Below are positions 9,702 through 18,419 of a DNA stretch of 64,000 nucleotides, piece by piece. The DNA is from CAWBOY01 sp963790585 (lineage in GTDB: Bacteria > Planctomycetota > Planctomycetia > Gemmatales > Gemmataceae), in the NCBI GenBank assembly GCA_963790585.1, contig CAWBOY010000006.1, forward strand, positions 1,172,673-1,236,672. The letters run 5' to 3'. Under the pieces are notes generated by a model, which saw nothing but the letters and a program-made list of their open reading frames with translations, ran no database searches and had not been told where the DNA came from. How positions within the stretch are numbered: position 1 is the first letter of the stretch; each line of letters begins with the position of its first letter. The position numbers were made by a program, and so were the translations under genes.

Positions 9702-9906
9702 GTTCCTGATCTCCGGTTCCGTGGTGAAAAGATGCTAGAGAATACTAAAAACCATGGTGCCAATGCAAATTGGTGGAGCTGTTTTTTTCCCAATTCCAAG
9801 AACTTTTTGCATGTTGGCCTTCAGGTGTGTCGTAAGGCGAGGTAACAGTATTGTCATGCGGGTAATACCCGTCTTACAAGTACATGTTTCACAGGGATTT
9901 ACGATC

Positions 9907-10443
9907 ATGACGCAGAAGAAGAATGGTCCAGGTGCAACGACCTCAGACCTCCCGGCACTGAAGATCGGGAGTCGGGTGCGATCTACCGACGACAACATCG
10001 AGGGCCGCATCGTTTGGGCCAACGGAACGTCGGTGAAAATCAAGTGGGACGATGGCGAACAGGTCACCTGGAAGCGGGCGGAGTTGGCCAGCAAAGGCCT
10101 GGAGTTTCTGGATGACGAGCTCCCGGAGGTCACCACACTAAGCGAGGCACCGACGGTAGTAAAGCTCGCCTTGGCGAACACACCAAAGTCCGAGGAAGCA
10201 GGTGACACGGCCGAGAAGAAGCTGAGCGCCATCGACGCCGCTGTGAAGGTCCTGGCCGAGTCAAGGAAGGCCATGAACTGCCAGGAGCTGATCGGTGCGA
10301 TGGCCATCAAGAATTACTGGAGCTCTCCCGCTGGCAAGACGCCAGCGGCCACATTGTACAGTGCTATCCTCCGCGACCTGGCTCGCGGGGATGACTCCCG
10401 CTTCGTAAAGACGGGACGCGGCTATTTCACACTCAAGGCCTAA
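9907..10443 (+). CDS. HARE-HTH domain protein
   Basis: The ATG at 9907 is preferred over upstream GTG/ATG codons because the product then starts with a simple charged tail (MTQKKNG). Residues 20-60 look like a small beta-barrel of Tudor/SH3 type (GSRVRSTDDNIEGRIVW). The C-terminal 70 residues match the HARE-HTH pattern seen in RNA polymerase delta and in chromatin or restriction proteins: AIDAAVKVL, then MNCQELI and TLYSAILRDL, then GRGYFTL. It probably binds DNA. It is divergent from the ParB-methylase gene, with about 200 bases of shared upstream region, and sits 20 bases before the ATPase gene, so the two likely form an operon. Confidence 0.75.
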   Translation: MTQKKNGPGATTSDLPALKIGSRVRSTDDNIEGRIVWANGTSVKIKWDDGEQVTWKRAELASKGLEFLDDELPEVTTLSEAPTVVKLALANTPKSEEAGDTAEKKLSAIDAAVKVLAESRKAMNCQELIGAMAIKNYWSSPAGKTPAATLYSAILRDLARGDDSRFVKTGRGYFTLKA

Positions 10444-10463
10444 TCACCAGAGGAACCACTACC

Positions 10464-11516
10464 ATGGCATCTTTCCAGAAACCCCAATCGTTGAAAGCCG
10501 CATTGAAGCTGGGTGTCTACGGCCCCGCCGGGAGCGGCAAAACCTTCACGTCGCTCTTGATCGCTGAAGGCTTGGCCCAGCATACAGGCAAGCGCGTCGC
10601 CTATTGCGACACGGAGTTCGGCACCGCCTTCTATGGCCAGGAGGTGCCACAGCGTGCCATTCATCCCCAGGCGTTCGACTTCGATGTGTTACACACGAAA
10701 TCGATCACCGAGGTGCTCGCGGCCCTTAAGAGCCTCGACCATAGCCGGCATGGGGTGATCGTGATCGATTCTATAAGCCATTTGTGGGACTCCTGCCGCA
10801 ATGCCTACACCGGACGGCAAACGAAAATCGGGTCGATCCCGATGCATGCGTGGGCTCTGATCAAAAAACCTTACAAAGAACTTCTGCATTTTTTGTTGAC
10901 CTCGCCCTTGCACGTCGTGATCTGCGGACGCCAGGGGATTGACTACGGCGAGGATGAATCCAGCGGCGAATTGAAGAGCCTCGGTTTTCGAATGCGGGCT
11001 GAAGGGGAGACGGCCTATGAGCCGGATGTTCTCCTACGCCTCGAGTCGCACCGGCCTGCCAAGAACAAACCAGCCTACCCCGTGGCCCACGTCGAGAAGG
11101 ACCGCACCGGCGTTCTGGCAGGCCAGACGATCTCCTGGCCCGACTTCGACAAGGTGGCCAAGCCGCTTCTGCCGTTGCTCGGTTTGACACAGGCGGTAGC
11201 GCCAACGGATGATGAGGTCGGCCAGCAGGATGCGGAGGCGATCTTGCGGCAGGAAACGCTACGCCTGCAGCAATCGGCGGACTCGGCATCGGCGTACGCG
11301 CTGCGATTCAAGGAAGCCGAGACGGTGGCTATCCTCGAGCGTTTTGGAAAGGAGTTGACGCCGCAGGTCAAGAGTCTCTTGGCTGCGGTCGACTTGGCGC
11401 GGGTGCGGATTGCGTATACGAAGCGGTTGGGGCAGCTCAAGGGCGATGGTGCGGGAGGAGAACATGTCGCTGCTGATGGCAGCGTTCCAGCCAGCGGCTT
11501 GGCGACGCCGCGATGA
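10464..11516 (+). CDS. Phage-type RecA-like ATPase (AAA_24 / Sak4-like)
   Basis: A 350-residue ATP-binding protein. The Walker A motif GPAGSGKT is near residue 20 and the Walker B motif VIVIDSIS near 98. The core resembles the AAA_24 group of phage nucleotide-binding proteins, which includes Sak4-type recombinases that help single-strand annealing. The C-terminal 110 residues are a helical extension. An AGAGG site precedes the ATG. It follows the HARE-HTH gene closely and is followed by a strong hairpin, so the two genes probably share a transcript. Role in recombination of the integrated element is inferred from family. Confidence 0.75.
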   Translation: MASFQKPQSLKAALKLGVYGPAGSGKTFTSLLIAEGLAQHTGKRVAYCDTEFGTAFYGQEVPQRAIHPQAFDFDVLHTKSITEVLAALKSLDHSRHGVIVIDSISHLWDSCRNAYTGRQTKIGSIPMHAWALIKKPYKELLHFLLTSPLHVVICGRQGIDYGEDESSGELKSLGFRMRAEGETAYEPDVLLRLESHRPAKNKPAYPVAHVEKDRTGVLAGQTISWPDFDKVAKPLLPLLGLTQAVAPTDDEVGQQDAEAILRQETLRLQQSADSASAYALRFKEAETVAILERFGKELTPQVKSLLAAVDLARVRIAYTKRLGQLKGDGAGGEHVAADGSVPASGLATPR

Positions 11517-11539
11517 CGTGGGATAGCGAGAAATCAACC

Positions 11540-11562
11540 GAGGCCTCCGTTACGGGGGCCTC
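11540..11562 (+). terminator. Hairpin after the ATPase gene, possible terminator
   Basis: A 10-bp GC-rich stem with one G-T pair and a three-base TTA loop begins 24 bases past the ATPase stop. It is not followed by a clear T-run, so it is a candidate terminator or RNA-stability hairpin. Confidence 0.45.
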
Positions 11563-11708
11563 TGGTCGGTTTGTAGGGGAGGGCTTTTGGACGCGACGGG
11601 CGCAAACGTCGTGCGAAAGGGGGCGTAAAGAGCGAATTCGATTGACCGTCTAGGTCGGCTCGAATACCGTTGGATTCACACAAATTCATCATCGGCCGAG
11701 GAGATACT

Positions 11709-12002
11709 ATGCGGCGAACATGGACGTATCTGGCCTTATTCTTTGTTGTGGCCGCAGGATCGGGCGTAATATACTGGTTGCGGAGCGAAGACGCGAATTG
11801 GTGGGCCTACCTTGACCGTCCGGAAGGACGGCTTTCGAAGTTTAAGCTAACGTTGCCTGAGCAATTGGTAATCAGCGGTGTTGTTGGTTCCCTCATCGCG
11901 GCATCGGTTTCCCTAGTGGTGTTCTGTATCGAGGCACTGGGGTCGCGCCGAACAACCCACGTTCGATGTGACGATGAACGTCAAGACCCGTCATCACGAT
12001 GA
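11709..12002 (+). CDS. Small two-helix membrane protein
   Basis: A 97-residue protein beginning at an ATG with GAGGAG upstream; a TTG at 11670 is the alternative. It has a hydrophobic segment at residues 5-25 and another at about 55-78, separated by a polar loop, then a charged cytoplasmic-looking tail. No family recognised. It stands alone between the phage-like genes and the next orphan. Confidence 0.55.
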   Translation: MRRTWTYLALFFVVAAGSGVIYWLRSEDANWWAYLDRPEGRLSKFKLTLPEQLVISGVVGSLIAASVSLVVFCIEALGSRRTTHVRCDDERQDPSSR

Positions 12003-12316
12003 CGGCGATCGGAATGGCTGACTGGCCTTAATGAGGAACGCTTCCTCCCAATGCAACAACCTAGGTTACATCTCTGCCACGGAGCACTCCGCGCAGAAAG
12101 CTTAACGTTCGGCGTAGGGGTGCGACTCATGACGGATGGCGGGCGAGCACTAAAGTGATGGAGATGTGACGCCTATGCTTCGTCTGAAAATGGCAACCGG
12201 CCTGGACTTAGCGAGCCAAGCAAGGTTGTTTCGGTGAAGTGTGCGAGAAAATCGGTTGTCTGAGCAAGGCACCCGCACACTGCGATGTGTTACTGTTCAC
12301 AACGTAGAGGAACGCC
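12003..12316 (+). other. Gene-free stretch
   Basis: I see no supported gene, RNA or repeat in these 314 bases. Base composition is lower in GC than the flanking genes. Confidence 0.5.
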
Positions 12317-12733
12317 ATGAAAGACCATCAGAACCGTACGTCGCTGCTCCCTTTGGCCCAGGCATTTGTCGTCTGCCGCGAGATCATTCAGGATTGCAGA
12401 AGTCACGATTTCGTGCTAATCGCGCCGTTCAGCGCGGTCCACTTCGTGGCCTTTCCAGGCTCGCTCCGAATGTCAATCTATGCCCACCTCACGTGCGGGC
12501 ATGGCGACTATGCCGTCGCGTTGCAGTTGAGGGATGGCGACGACGAGGTGGTGTGGGCGTGGAATTGCCCACAGCCGATCCGACTCGATAGTCCGCTGGA
12601 ACAGCATCGGTTCACTTTGTACGACGTCGTCTTGGAATTTCCGACGGCCAGCCGGTACGACCTGGTGATGTTCGCGAATGGTGCCGAGTTGGCGCGGCAT
12701 GCCTTACACGCCCGTGCCCTCCCGAACCGATAG
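12317..12733 (+). CDS. DUF6941-like hypothetical protein
   Basis: A 138-residue soluble protein with a GAGG site before the ATG. The pattern is an opening FVVCREIIQD, then a central AHLTCGHGDYAV, and a closing YDLVMFANGAELAR. This resembles a small beta-rich family of bacterial proteins (DUF6941) that I recall as common in planctomycetes, sometimes beside mobile elements. Function unknown. No signal peptide. Confidence 0.6.
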   Translation: MKDHQNRTSLLPLAQAFVVCREIIQDCRSHDFVLIAPFSAVHFVAFPGSLRMSIYAHLTCGHGDYAVALQLRDGDDEVVWAWNCPQPIRLDSPLEQHRFTLYDVVLEFPTASRYDLVMFANGAELARHALHARALPNR

Positions 12734-13870
12734 CGGGGATTAGCTAATCGAGTTCTCCAAGAAGGTCGGTCCAACCTCTTTACAGGGGGCCCCGGCGGCT
12801 TGCTTGAGCTTTCGGCAACGGAGGGTTGCCAGAGTATGGAGTGTTGGGCTATTTGAACTCCGACCTCGATCGCTCTTCCCGTCCCGACCTCACCCTACTT
12901 GCAGCGGCCTTAAAAGCTGGCGGCGTCCGTTCTATATCTGATCCGAGACCGGACGTCGTTGGGCAGTGGTGGCTGACTTTTGAGACAAACCAGTGACAGA
13001 TCGAGCCAGAGCTCAGTTTCGTTGGCGACATGCTTTATCCTCGAATCGATGATTAGATACCGCCTTAGAAGCCGCAGTGTGCTGCGTTCGACAACCCAGC
13101 CTCGCCAATCGTAGCGGTCGGGGCCGCGGTCAACGAGCAAGACGACCAACACCTGCGCAAATGGGGCTCGAGTCGAGCGATCCAGGTCTCCGGTGACTCC
13201 GCCGGGCCCGCAGTCGGCGCGGCTACGCCTTCCCGTCCGCCAACGACGAGACTGTCCGCTACCTTTGCAGCGGCCCGCAAAGGTGCTACAGGACACGTCG
13301 AACGGTGAACAGACGGCTGGAGGAGAACCAGCCGGTCACCGCTGATAGAGGGCCGCAGTGTTTGTCCGCATAAGAGAAGACCGGCAGCCGTCAAAAGGTC
13401 TGGGCGTTGGTCCAATTGCAAAGCGCTATGGATGGGCCGGTTTCTGGGCCGATCTGTGTAACATTGGGCCAATTCAAGAACGCGACGCGGTGCTCAGTTT
13501 CCTCGTGTATTCGAGCCATTGGGCCGATTGGGCCGGTGCCAGAGCAGGTAGAGACAAGGCGCTGGCGCAATTAAAATAGGCAACAATGTTTCATGGCCTA
13601 TGGGCTCTCATGACACCGGACAGGAACATATGCAGGCCAACCTAGCGAGTGAGCTAGGCCGGCCCCAGCCAAGTGCATCACCCGAACTATTTGCAACTGT
13701 TGGCCAAGATAAGGATAGTACGGCGAACATGCTCAGGCAGATCGTGCCAGATGTCCGTGAGTTGAGCCAAGTCGTCGGGTACGTCACGTGGGCTTGTGCA
13801 ACCAGTGTGCAACCGTGAAAACTCATCGGTCGTAAGTCGTTGTGACGTCGAAGCTTGCGATCGATCGTCA
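12734..13870. other. Gene-poor end of the integrated element
   Basis: No reading frame here has family character, a good ribosome site and sensible composition together. Short open frames on both strands look like chance. The region ends abruptly at the tRNA-Cys fragment. An integrase gene, expected near one end of such an element, is not visible here and would have to lie left of the window. Confidence 0.5.
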
Positions 13871-13917
13871 GCGGATTGCAAATCCGTTATTCCCCGGTTC
13901 GAATCCGGGAGGGGCCT
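13871..13917 (+). tRNA. 3' half of a tRNA-Cys gene (attachment-site remnant)
   Basis: The sequence starts exactly at the anticodon stem: five pairs closing a TTGCAAA loop, anticodon GCA. A short variable loop follows, then a perfect T-arm (CCCGG, TTCGAAT, CCGGG), then AGGGGCC and a T discriminator, the base expected at position 73 of tRNA-Cys. The matching 5' acceptor strand and a D-arm are absent upstream. A half tRNA starting at the anticodon region is the standard scar of integration into the 3' end of a tRNA gene. With the tRNA on the plus strand, the element should lie to the left and the intact tRNA-Cys at its other end, outside the window. Confidence 0.75.
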
Positions 13918-13983
13918 CTCTTTTCGCTTTGATAGATGTAAGTTCTTTGCTTGCTTCACCCAAGGCAGCGAACGCAACTCACG

Positions 13984-14652
13984 CTATTTCTTCTCGATCA
14001 CCGCAATCTCACTATAGAACGTGTTGCCGAAGGGGTCGTCGTCTTCTGTTCGGGAGATGTCGAACAAGAGGTAGCGATACTTGCCGATGGCCGCGCCCTT
14101 ATCGTCAGCGCTGCTGACGCCGTATTGGCCACCCATTTCTTCGCCTTTTTTGGGCCGCGTGTCGACTGTGGCGATCAACGTCCAGCCGGCCTTGGCCGGA
14201 TCCGTGCCCGCCTTGGGACCGGCACTGAAATCCTTGGCCGAGCCATCGCTGGCATAGAGTTTGTAAACCTGCGGTCCGCGCGTGTCGGGGTGCCAGGAAT
14301 AGGTATTGACTTGCTTGATCTCGATCACGCTTCCCAAATCCAGCGCGAGTCGGCCGCCGGGAGTCGACTGATCAAAGAAGAAGTTGGCCTCCGGTTCGTC
14401 TTGTTCCTTCGGTAGCTTACCATTGTTGACCTGCTGCGGCCCGCCGCCATTGTCGTCGTTCGTGCCGTCGACGATCGTGACCTTGGCCTTGCGAGCGGCG
14501 TTTTCCGTAGTCGGCGTGGGAACCTTCTTGAACTTGAACTCCGGCGTGGCCGCGTCGCCCTGGTTGCGCTCGACCGTTGTCTTGATCTCGGCCTGGACCA
14601 TCGCGCTGGTTAGAAACAGTACCAATACGCCAACGACTCGGATGCTACTCAT
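13984..14652 (-). CDS. Secreted discoidin-like (F5/8 type C) domain protein
   Basis: 222 residues. The first 21 form a signal peptide with a hydrophobic core (VVGVLVLFLTSAMVQA). The mature part is beta-rich and carries the phrases GGRLALDLGSVIEIKQVNTYSWH and YRYLLFDI, typical of galactose-binding-like jelly-roll domains of the discoidin type. Planctomycetes encode many such exported proteins, usually thought to bind glycans or the cell surface. It is the first gene of ordinary chromosome right of the tRNA-Cys scar and is transcribed leftward toward it. Confidence 0.65.
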   Translation of the reverse strand: MSSIRVVGVLVLFLTSAMVQAEIKTTVERNQGDAATPEFKFKKVPTPTTENAARKAKVTIVDGTNDDNGGGPQQVNNGKLPKEQDEPEANFFFDQSTPGGRLALDLGSVIEIKQVNTYSWHPDTRGPQVYKLYASDGSAKDFSAGPKAGTDPAKAGWTLIATVDTRPKKGEEMGGQYGVSSADDKGAAIGKYRYLLFDISRTEDDDPFGNTFYSEIAVIEKK

Positions 14653-15055
14653 CGGTTGTTTGCTCCTTCGGCCGATTCTTGAAATCGTGAAACGTTCTCA
14701 AAAGACTTTATCAGAATGACCCGCGCAGCGTCAACAATTTTCAACCTTTGCCGGTGTCAGTGCCGATCTGGCCACCACCATGACGAGATCTCGAAACGTC
14801 CGCAACTCGCCGAACGCCACGCTGTCTGGCAAACCCTGAGATGTGACGCACCAATCGAGAATTTAATGCGATGCGAACAACACGCATCCAGCCACGGTAA
14901 ACAGTGAGACCCCGCCACGCGAAAAACCAGAAACGCCTTGGTCTGCCGCCCCGCAAGCGCATCCGTGATCGCCGATGAAGCCGCCGTTGGATACTCGTCC
15001 GATTTCATGCCGGTGATCTCATATCGCTGATACTCAATTGGCATGCTGCGCGACT

Positions 15056-15152
15056 GTCGCGCCAAAAGTGATGCACGTGTTGGCGCGACGGTTCCGTTCC
15101 CTAACTAATTATGAGTCTTGCCTTTATAACAGGAACGGGACCGTCGCGCCAA
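15056..15152. repeat. Two overlapping, mutually exclusive hairpins
   Basis: The segment 15080-15100 pairs over 21 bases (one G-T) with 15132-15152. Its first ten bases (15080-15089) also pair perfectly with 15056-15065. Only one pairing can form at a time. The site lies between the zinc-ribbon gene's end and the start of the secreted discoidin-like gene. It could be a terminator/attenuator in the leftward transcript or a small palindromic repeat. The rest of 14653-15282 holds nothing I can support. Confidence 0.6.
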
Positions 15153-15282
15153 ATTATATGTTGGGTACCCTTCCCTCAATCGGGTGTGTCAGATCGCTGA
15201 TCTTTTCGCTGCGCGGATTAGAAAGAAATGCCTCTCCACACAATACCAGACTGCTATTTTATGCGCCGTTAGATCCTTCCGA

Positions 15283-15774
15283 TTATCCCGCCTCAGAAGC
15301 ATTCGGCATCGGGGGCGGTGCGGTTGCTCGCCCTTGGTAAATACCAAAACCAAAACCAAGCAGAAATACCGCGACCACCAGTAGTAGCCAGGCAAGCCCC
15401 GTCCAGATTATACGGCTTCCACCCGCGCCGTCGGGAGTGCCGGCCATCCAGCGACGGAAGCGATGTTGTTTGTGAATCTGCTTCAGCCAGCGTCGGCCTG
15501 GGGCGGTGTCATCGAAACGCCGAATGGCCGTGGCCACTTTGCCGACCTGCCGGCGTGCCGCGGCGTTGTCGGGATCGACTTCCAATACTTCGAGATAAGC
15601 CCACACCGCCTCGCCGAGTTGGCCGTCGCGCGTCATGGCTTCGGCACGATAAAGGCCATCTTGCAGCGTCTCGACGTAGCTTACCAAGAGCGACAAGTCC
15701 GCCTTGCAACGCGGGCAGGTTTTCTCGAGTCCTGGCATGTTCGCCTTGCAGGTTGGGTTGGGACAGGTCAGCAT
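15283..15774 (-). CDS. Zinc-ribbon protein with C-terminal membrane anchor
   Basis: About 163 residues. The start at 15774 has AAGGA six bases upstream; 15798 is an alternative. The N-terminus is a zinc ribbon (CPNPTCKANM, CPRCKADL). The middle is one TPR-like pair (GEAVWAYLEVLEVDPDNAAARRQ). The end is a membrane helix (LAWLLLVVAVFLLGFGFGIY) with a short tail. It is the last gene of the leftward chaperone cluster, 42 bases after the Hsp70 gene. A tail-anchored TPR protein next to Hsp70 suggests a membrane docking site for the chaperone, which is inference. Confidence 0.7.
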   Translation of the reverse strand: MLTCPNPTCKANMPGLEKTCPRCKADLSLLVSYVETLQDGLYRAEAMTRDGQLGEAVWAYLEVLEVDPDNAAARRQVGKVATAIRRFDDTAPGRRWLKQIHKQHRFRRWMAGTPDGAGGSRIIWTGLAWLLLVVAVFLLGFGFGIYQGRATAPPPMPNASEAG

Positions 15775-15816
15775 CGTTGGTCCTTGGAAGTACATCATTT
15801 ATCAACATTGCGGCGA

Positions 15817-17556
15817 TTACAGCAGCCACGCGTAATTCAGTAACTGATCGCCCAAGTATCCGCTCGCTTCCTCGATCTTCTTTGGGTCGCCGGAGTTGAT
15901 CGCCTGACGCACGGCACGGCACAACTCCTCCAGCTTGCGGCGATCTTCGAGGTTGTCGAGCTTGGGCATCACGTCCTGCTCGGCTTTTTTCAGCACGTCA
16001 TTGGCGTTTTGATACTCAGCTGTCAGCTCGAGTTGATTGCCTTTTTCCAAAAGGCTTTTATTGATTTCTTTTATCTGCTGAATCTGATTCGGCGTCAGCT
16101 TGTCTTCGCCCGTCTGCTGGATTGAGAAGCGTTTTTTCTGGTTGCCGTGCGGATCGGCGATTTGCACCGTTAGGATGCCGTCGTCGCCATACTCAAAGAG
16201 GACCTCGAGTCCGGCGTCGCGCTGGGTCCGCGGCGGCTTGAACTCCCAGGGAATCTCGGCCAATTTGACGTTCTCTGGGCTGTCCGGATTGTCGTAATTG
16301 TCGCCTTCGTAGACGCTTATCATGACGCGATCGGCCGGGTCGGCGACGGGATAATACATCTTGTTGAACGAGCAGGGAATGTCGGCGCCGCGCTTGATGA
16401 TCGGGTCGAGAAAGACGCGATTCGTCCGCTGATCGACCGGATTAGCACAGAGCGAATGCTCGAGCTTGACGCTGTAAGCATAGTTGTCGAGGCCCGGCGC
16501 GCCTTGAAGGATGGCGGAGACGATGGCTGCCCCCTGCGCGACGCAGGTCATCGGGTCGACCTTGTCGAAAGGCTCGGGCTCCTTGCCGGCAAGCTTTTCG
16601 GAGACATAGCGTTTGACGAGCGGAATCTTGCTCGATCCACCCACGAGCAACACCTTGTCGATGTCCTTGGGCCTCATGCCGCGCAGCTTGAGGGCTTCCT
16701 CAATCGCAGTGCCCGATTTCACGATCAAGGGCATGATGGCCCGCTCGTATTCGGCGCGGGTGATCTCTTCCTCCAGGCTCAGATGACGTTCCGGCACCAG
16801 CTCGGCCTTGCGCGCGACGGCGGTTGATTCAGTCGATAGGTCGATCTTGGCCCGTTCGCAAGCGAGCATGAATTGCTGCTTGTAAGGCGAATTCAGGATG
16901 TCGAAGCCGGTCTTTTGCTGAAAGCGCTCGCCGAGGATCTTGGCAAGGGCCGCATCGACATCGTCGCCCCCGAGCTTGCCGATGCCTTTACTGCTGATCT
17001 CTTCAAAAATGCCATGATGGATCCGCAATATCGTTACATCGAGCGTGCCGCCGCCAAAGTCATAGACAAGCACGGTCTGGTCGTCACTCGTGTTCAGGCC
17101 ATAGCAAATAGCCGCCGCGGTCGGTTCGTTGATTAGTGTCAGAACTTGCAGACCGGCCGCTCCCGCGCAGAGCTTGGTGGCATGGCGTGCCAGCCCTTTG
17201 GAATTCGCGGGAATGGTGACGACCGCCTTGTGGAACGGTTCATTGAGTGACTGCTCGGCGTCCTTTTTGAGCAGGCTGAAGAGCATCACCGCGATCTGTT
17301 CCGTGCGCAGATTTTGGCCGACGAGCGGCACACGATCGGGCGTCCCCAGAACGCGCTTAATCGAGCGGATGGAACGTTGCTCGTCAAAATTCTCCTTGGC
17401 TTCCTGGCCAAATGCGAGCGACCCGTCGCGGCGCAGCGTCACAACGGAGGGAGTCCACTTATGCCCTTCATGGTTAGGCACAACTTCCGCCTGGCCAAAC
17501 TGAAAGTTAGCCACGACAGAGTTGCTCGTGCCGAAATCGATGCCAATATAGGGCAT
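15817..17556 (-). CDS. Hsp70-family chaperone (DnaK-like), first copy
   Basis: 579 residues, intact. The ATPase domain shows phosphate-1 loop GIDFGTSNS near residue 5, phosphate-2 VYDFGGGTLD near 165, and the adenosine motif LLVGGSSKIP near 305. A substrate-binding-like beta domain and a short helical lid follow, ending without the disordered EE-VD or acidic tail of ordinary DnaK. It is shorter than housekeeping DnaK (about 630), so a dedicated paralogue is likely. It lies downstream of GrpE and the J-like gene in the same direction, with a 200-base nested palindrome in between. Confidence 0.85.
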   Translation of the reverse strand: MPYIGIDFGTSNSVVANFQFGQAEVVPNHEGHKWTPSVVTLRRDGSLAFGQEAKENFDEQRSIRSIKRVLGTPDRVPLVGQNLRTEQIAVMLFSLLKKDAEQSLNEPFHKAVVTIPANSKGLARHATKLCAGAAGLQVLTLINEPTAAAICYGLNTSDDQTVLVYDFGGGTLDVTILRIHHGIFEEISSKGIGKLGGDDVDAALAKILGERFQQKTGFDILNSPYKQQFMLACERAKIDLSTESTAVARKAELVPERHLSLEEEITRAEYERAIMPLIVKSGTAIEEALKLRGMRPKDIDKVLLVGGSSKIPLVKRYVSEKLAGKEPEPFDKVDPMTCVAQGAAIVSAILQGAPGLDNYAYSVKLEHSLCANPVDQRTNRVFLDPIIKRGADIPCSFNKMYYPVADPADRVMISVYEGDNYDNPDSPENVKLAEIPWEFKPPRTQRDAGLEVLFEYGDDGILTVQIADPHGNQKKRFSIQQTGEDKLTPNQIQQIKEINKSLLEKGNQLELTAEYQNANDVLKKAEQDVMPKLDNLEDRRKLEELCRAVRQAINSGDPKKIEEASGYLGDQLLNYAWLL

Positions 17557-17595
17557 GGGGAAGACCTCATAAAATTTGAGACGCTAAATGTCGAT

Positions 17596-17752
17596 CTTGG
17601 CGAGCCGGTAGCATCAGCTACCGGAGGTATTCTGTCTTCAAGAGTCGGGAGCGTCAGCGACCGGAGAAATTTGAGCGACCGCAATGCACTCCGGTCGCTT
17701 ACGCTCCCGGCTCTTGAAGACCTCCGGTTGCTGACGCTGCCGGCTCGCCAAG
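17596..17752. repeat. Nested palindromic repeat between grpE-like and Hsp70 genes
   Basis: An inner palindrome (17635-17666 with 17689-17720) is wrapped in an outer one (17596-17629 with 17720-17752). Both arms carry variants of GTCAGCGACCGG. The inner unit is the same repeat seen at 28072-28154, so this is a dispersed REP-like family. In the leftward transcript it would fold into one long hairpin just before the Hsp70 start. Confidence 0.75.
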
Positions 17753-17760
17753 GTAGAAGT

Positions 17761-18357
17761 CTACTCCGCTACCAAAACCTTCGGCCGGCGCAGGACGAAC
17801 TCCGGCTGCTGGCTGGCGAAACCGCTTTCGACCTGCTCGGCAATCATGAGTGGGCCGATCCCTTCTACCTTCTTGCTGCCGACGCGCTCGTGCAGTGCCG
17901 GGTTGTAGGGTGTGCCGATTTGCACGTCGAAGACGTAGACGCCGTGGCGCTGCAGCGCTGCGTTCACTTTGCGCGACTGGACCTCGACGCCCTCGATCCA
18001 GCGCGTGACGGCCTCGGCATCGTTGACGGGCGGTTTGGACGTAGCAATGCCGCGCAGATCCTGATGAATCTCCAGGAGTTCCAACAAGAGGGACAGGCTG
18101 ACCTTTTTCTCGCCGACGATTTCCTTGCGGAATTTCTGATATTCACGCTGCGTATCGGCCGCGAAGCTATTGAAACTGCCTTTGAGGTCGGCGAGCACGG
18201 CGGACATCTTCGACTCGAACATTTTATGTTCGTTTTTATTGCGCTCGCGCAGGGCTATAAACTCTTCGCACAGTTTGAAGAGGGTGGAAGAGCCTAGCGT
18301 CTGGATGTCGCGCGGCGCGGAAGCTTGTCTGCCACTCTTCTCGAAGTCGTCGCTCAT
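17761..18357 (-). CDS. GrpE-like nucleotide exchange factor
   Basis: 198 residues from the ATG at 18357 (an upstream start at 18423 is possible). The first 80 residues form a charged coiled coil. The C-terminal part has the GrpE beta-wing signature: VFDVQIGTPYNPALHERV, close to the GxPFDPxxHEAV pattern, followed by GxVxEGI-like and LRRPKVLVA elements. GrpE releases ADP from Hsp70 and restarts its cycle. This copy is one of a cluster with two Hsp70s and a J-like protein, so it probably serves these rather than, or besides, housekeeping DnaK. Confidence 0.8.
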   Translation of the reverse strand: MSDDFEKSGRQASAPRDIQTLGSSTLFKLCEEFIALRERNKNEHKMFESKMSAVLADLKGSFNSFAADTQREYQKFRKEIVGEKKVSLSLLLELLEIHQDLRGIATSKPPVNDAEAVTRWIEGVEVQSRKVNAALQRHGVYVFDVQIGTPYNPALHERVGSKKVEGIGPLMIAEQVESGFASQQPEFVLRRPKVLVAE

Positions 18358-18419
18358 GAAGCCTGTGTCCTTGTGGGTGTCAGCGCTCCCCCTTCGGGTC
18401 GCGGCTAAACGTCTCTTCC

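Noticed and set aside
12241..12591. Rightward frame overlapping the DUF6941-like gene
   Set aside because: It is in another frame of the real gene and has no ribosome site or recognisable sequence.
13687..13977. A leftward open frame with the phrase PDSNRGITDLQS
   Set aside because: This phrase is the reverse translation of a tRNA; the frame overlaps the tRNA-Cys fragment and is not a protein gene.
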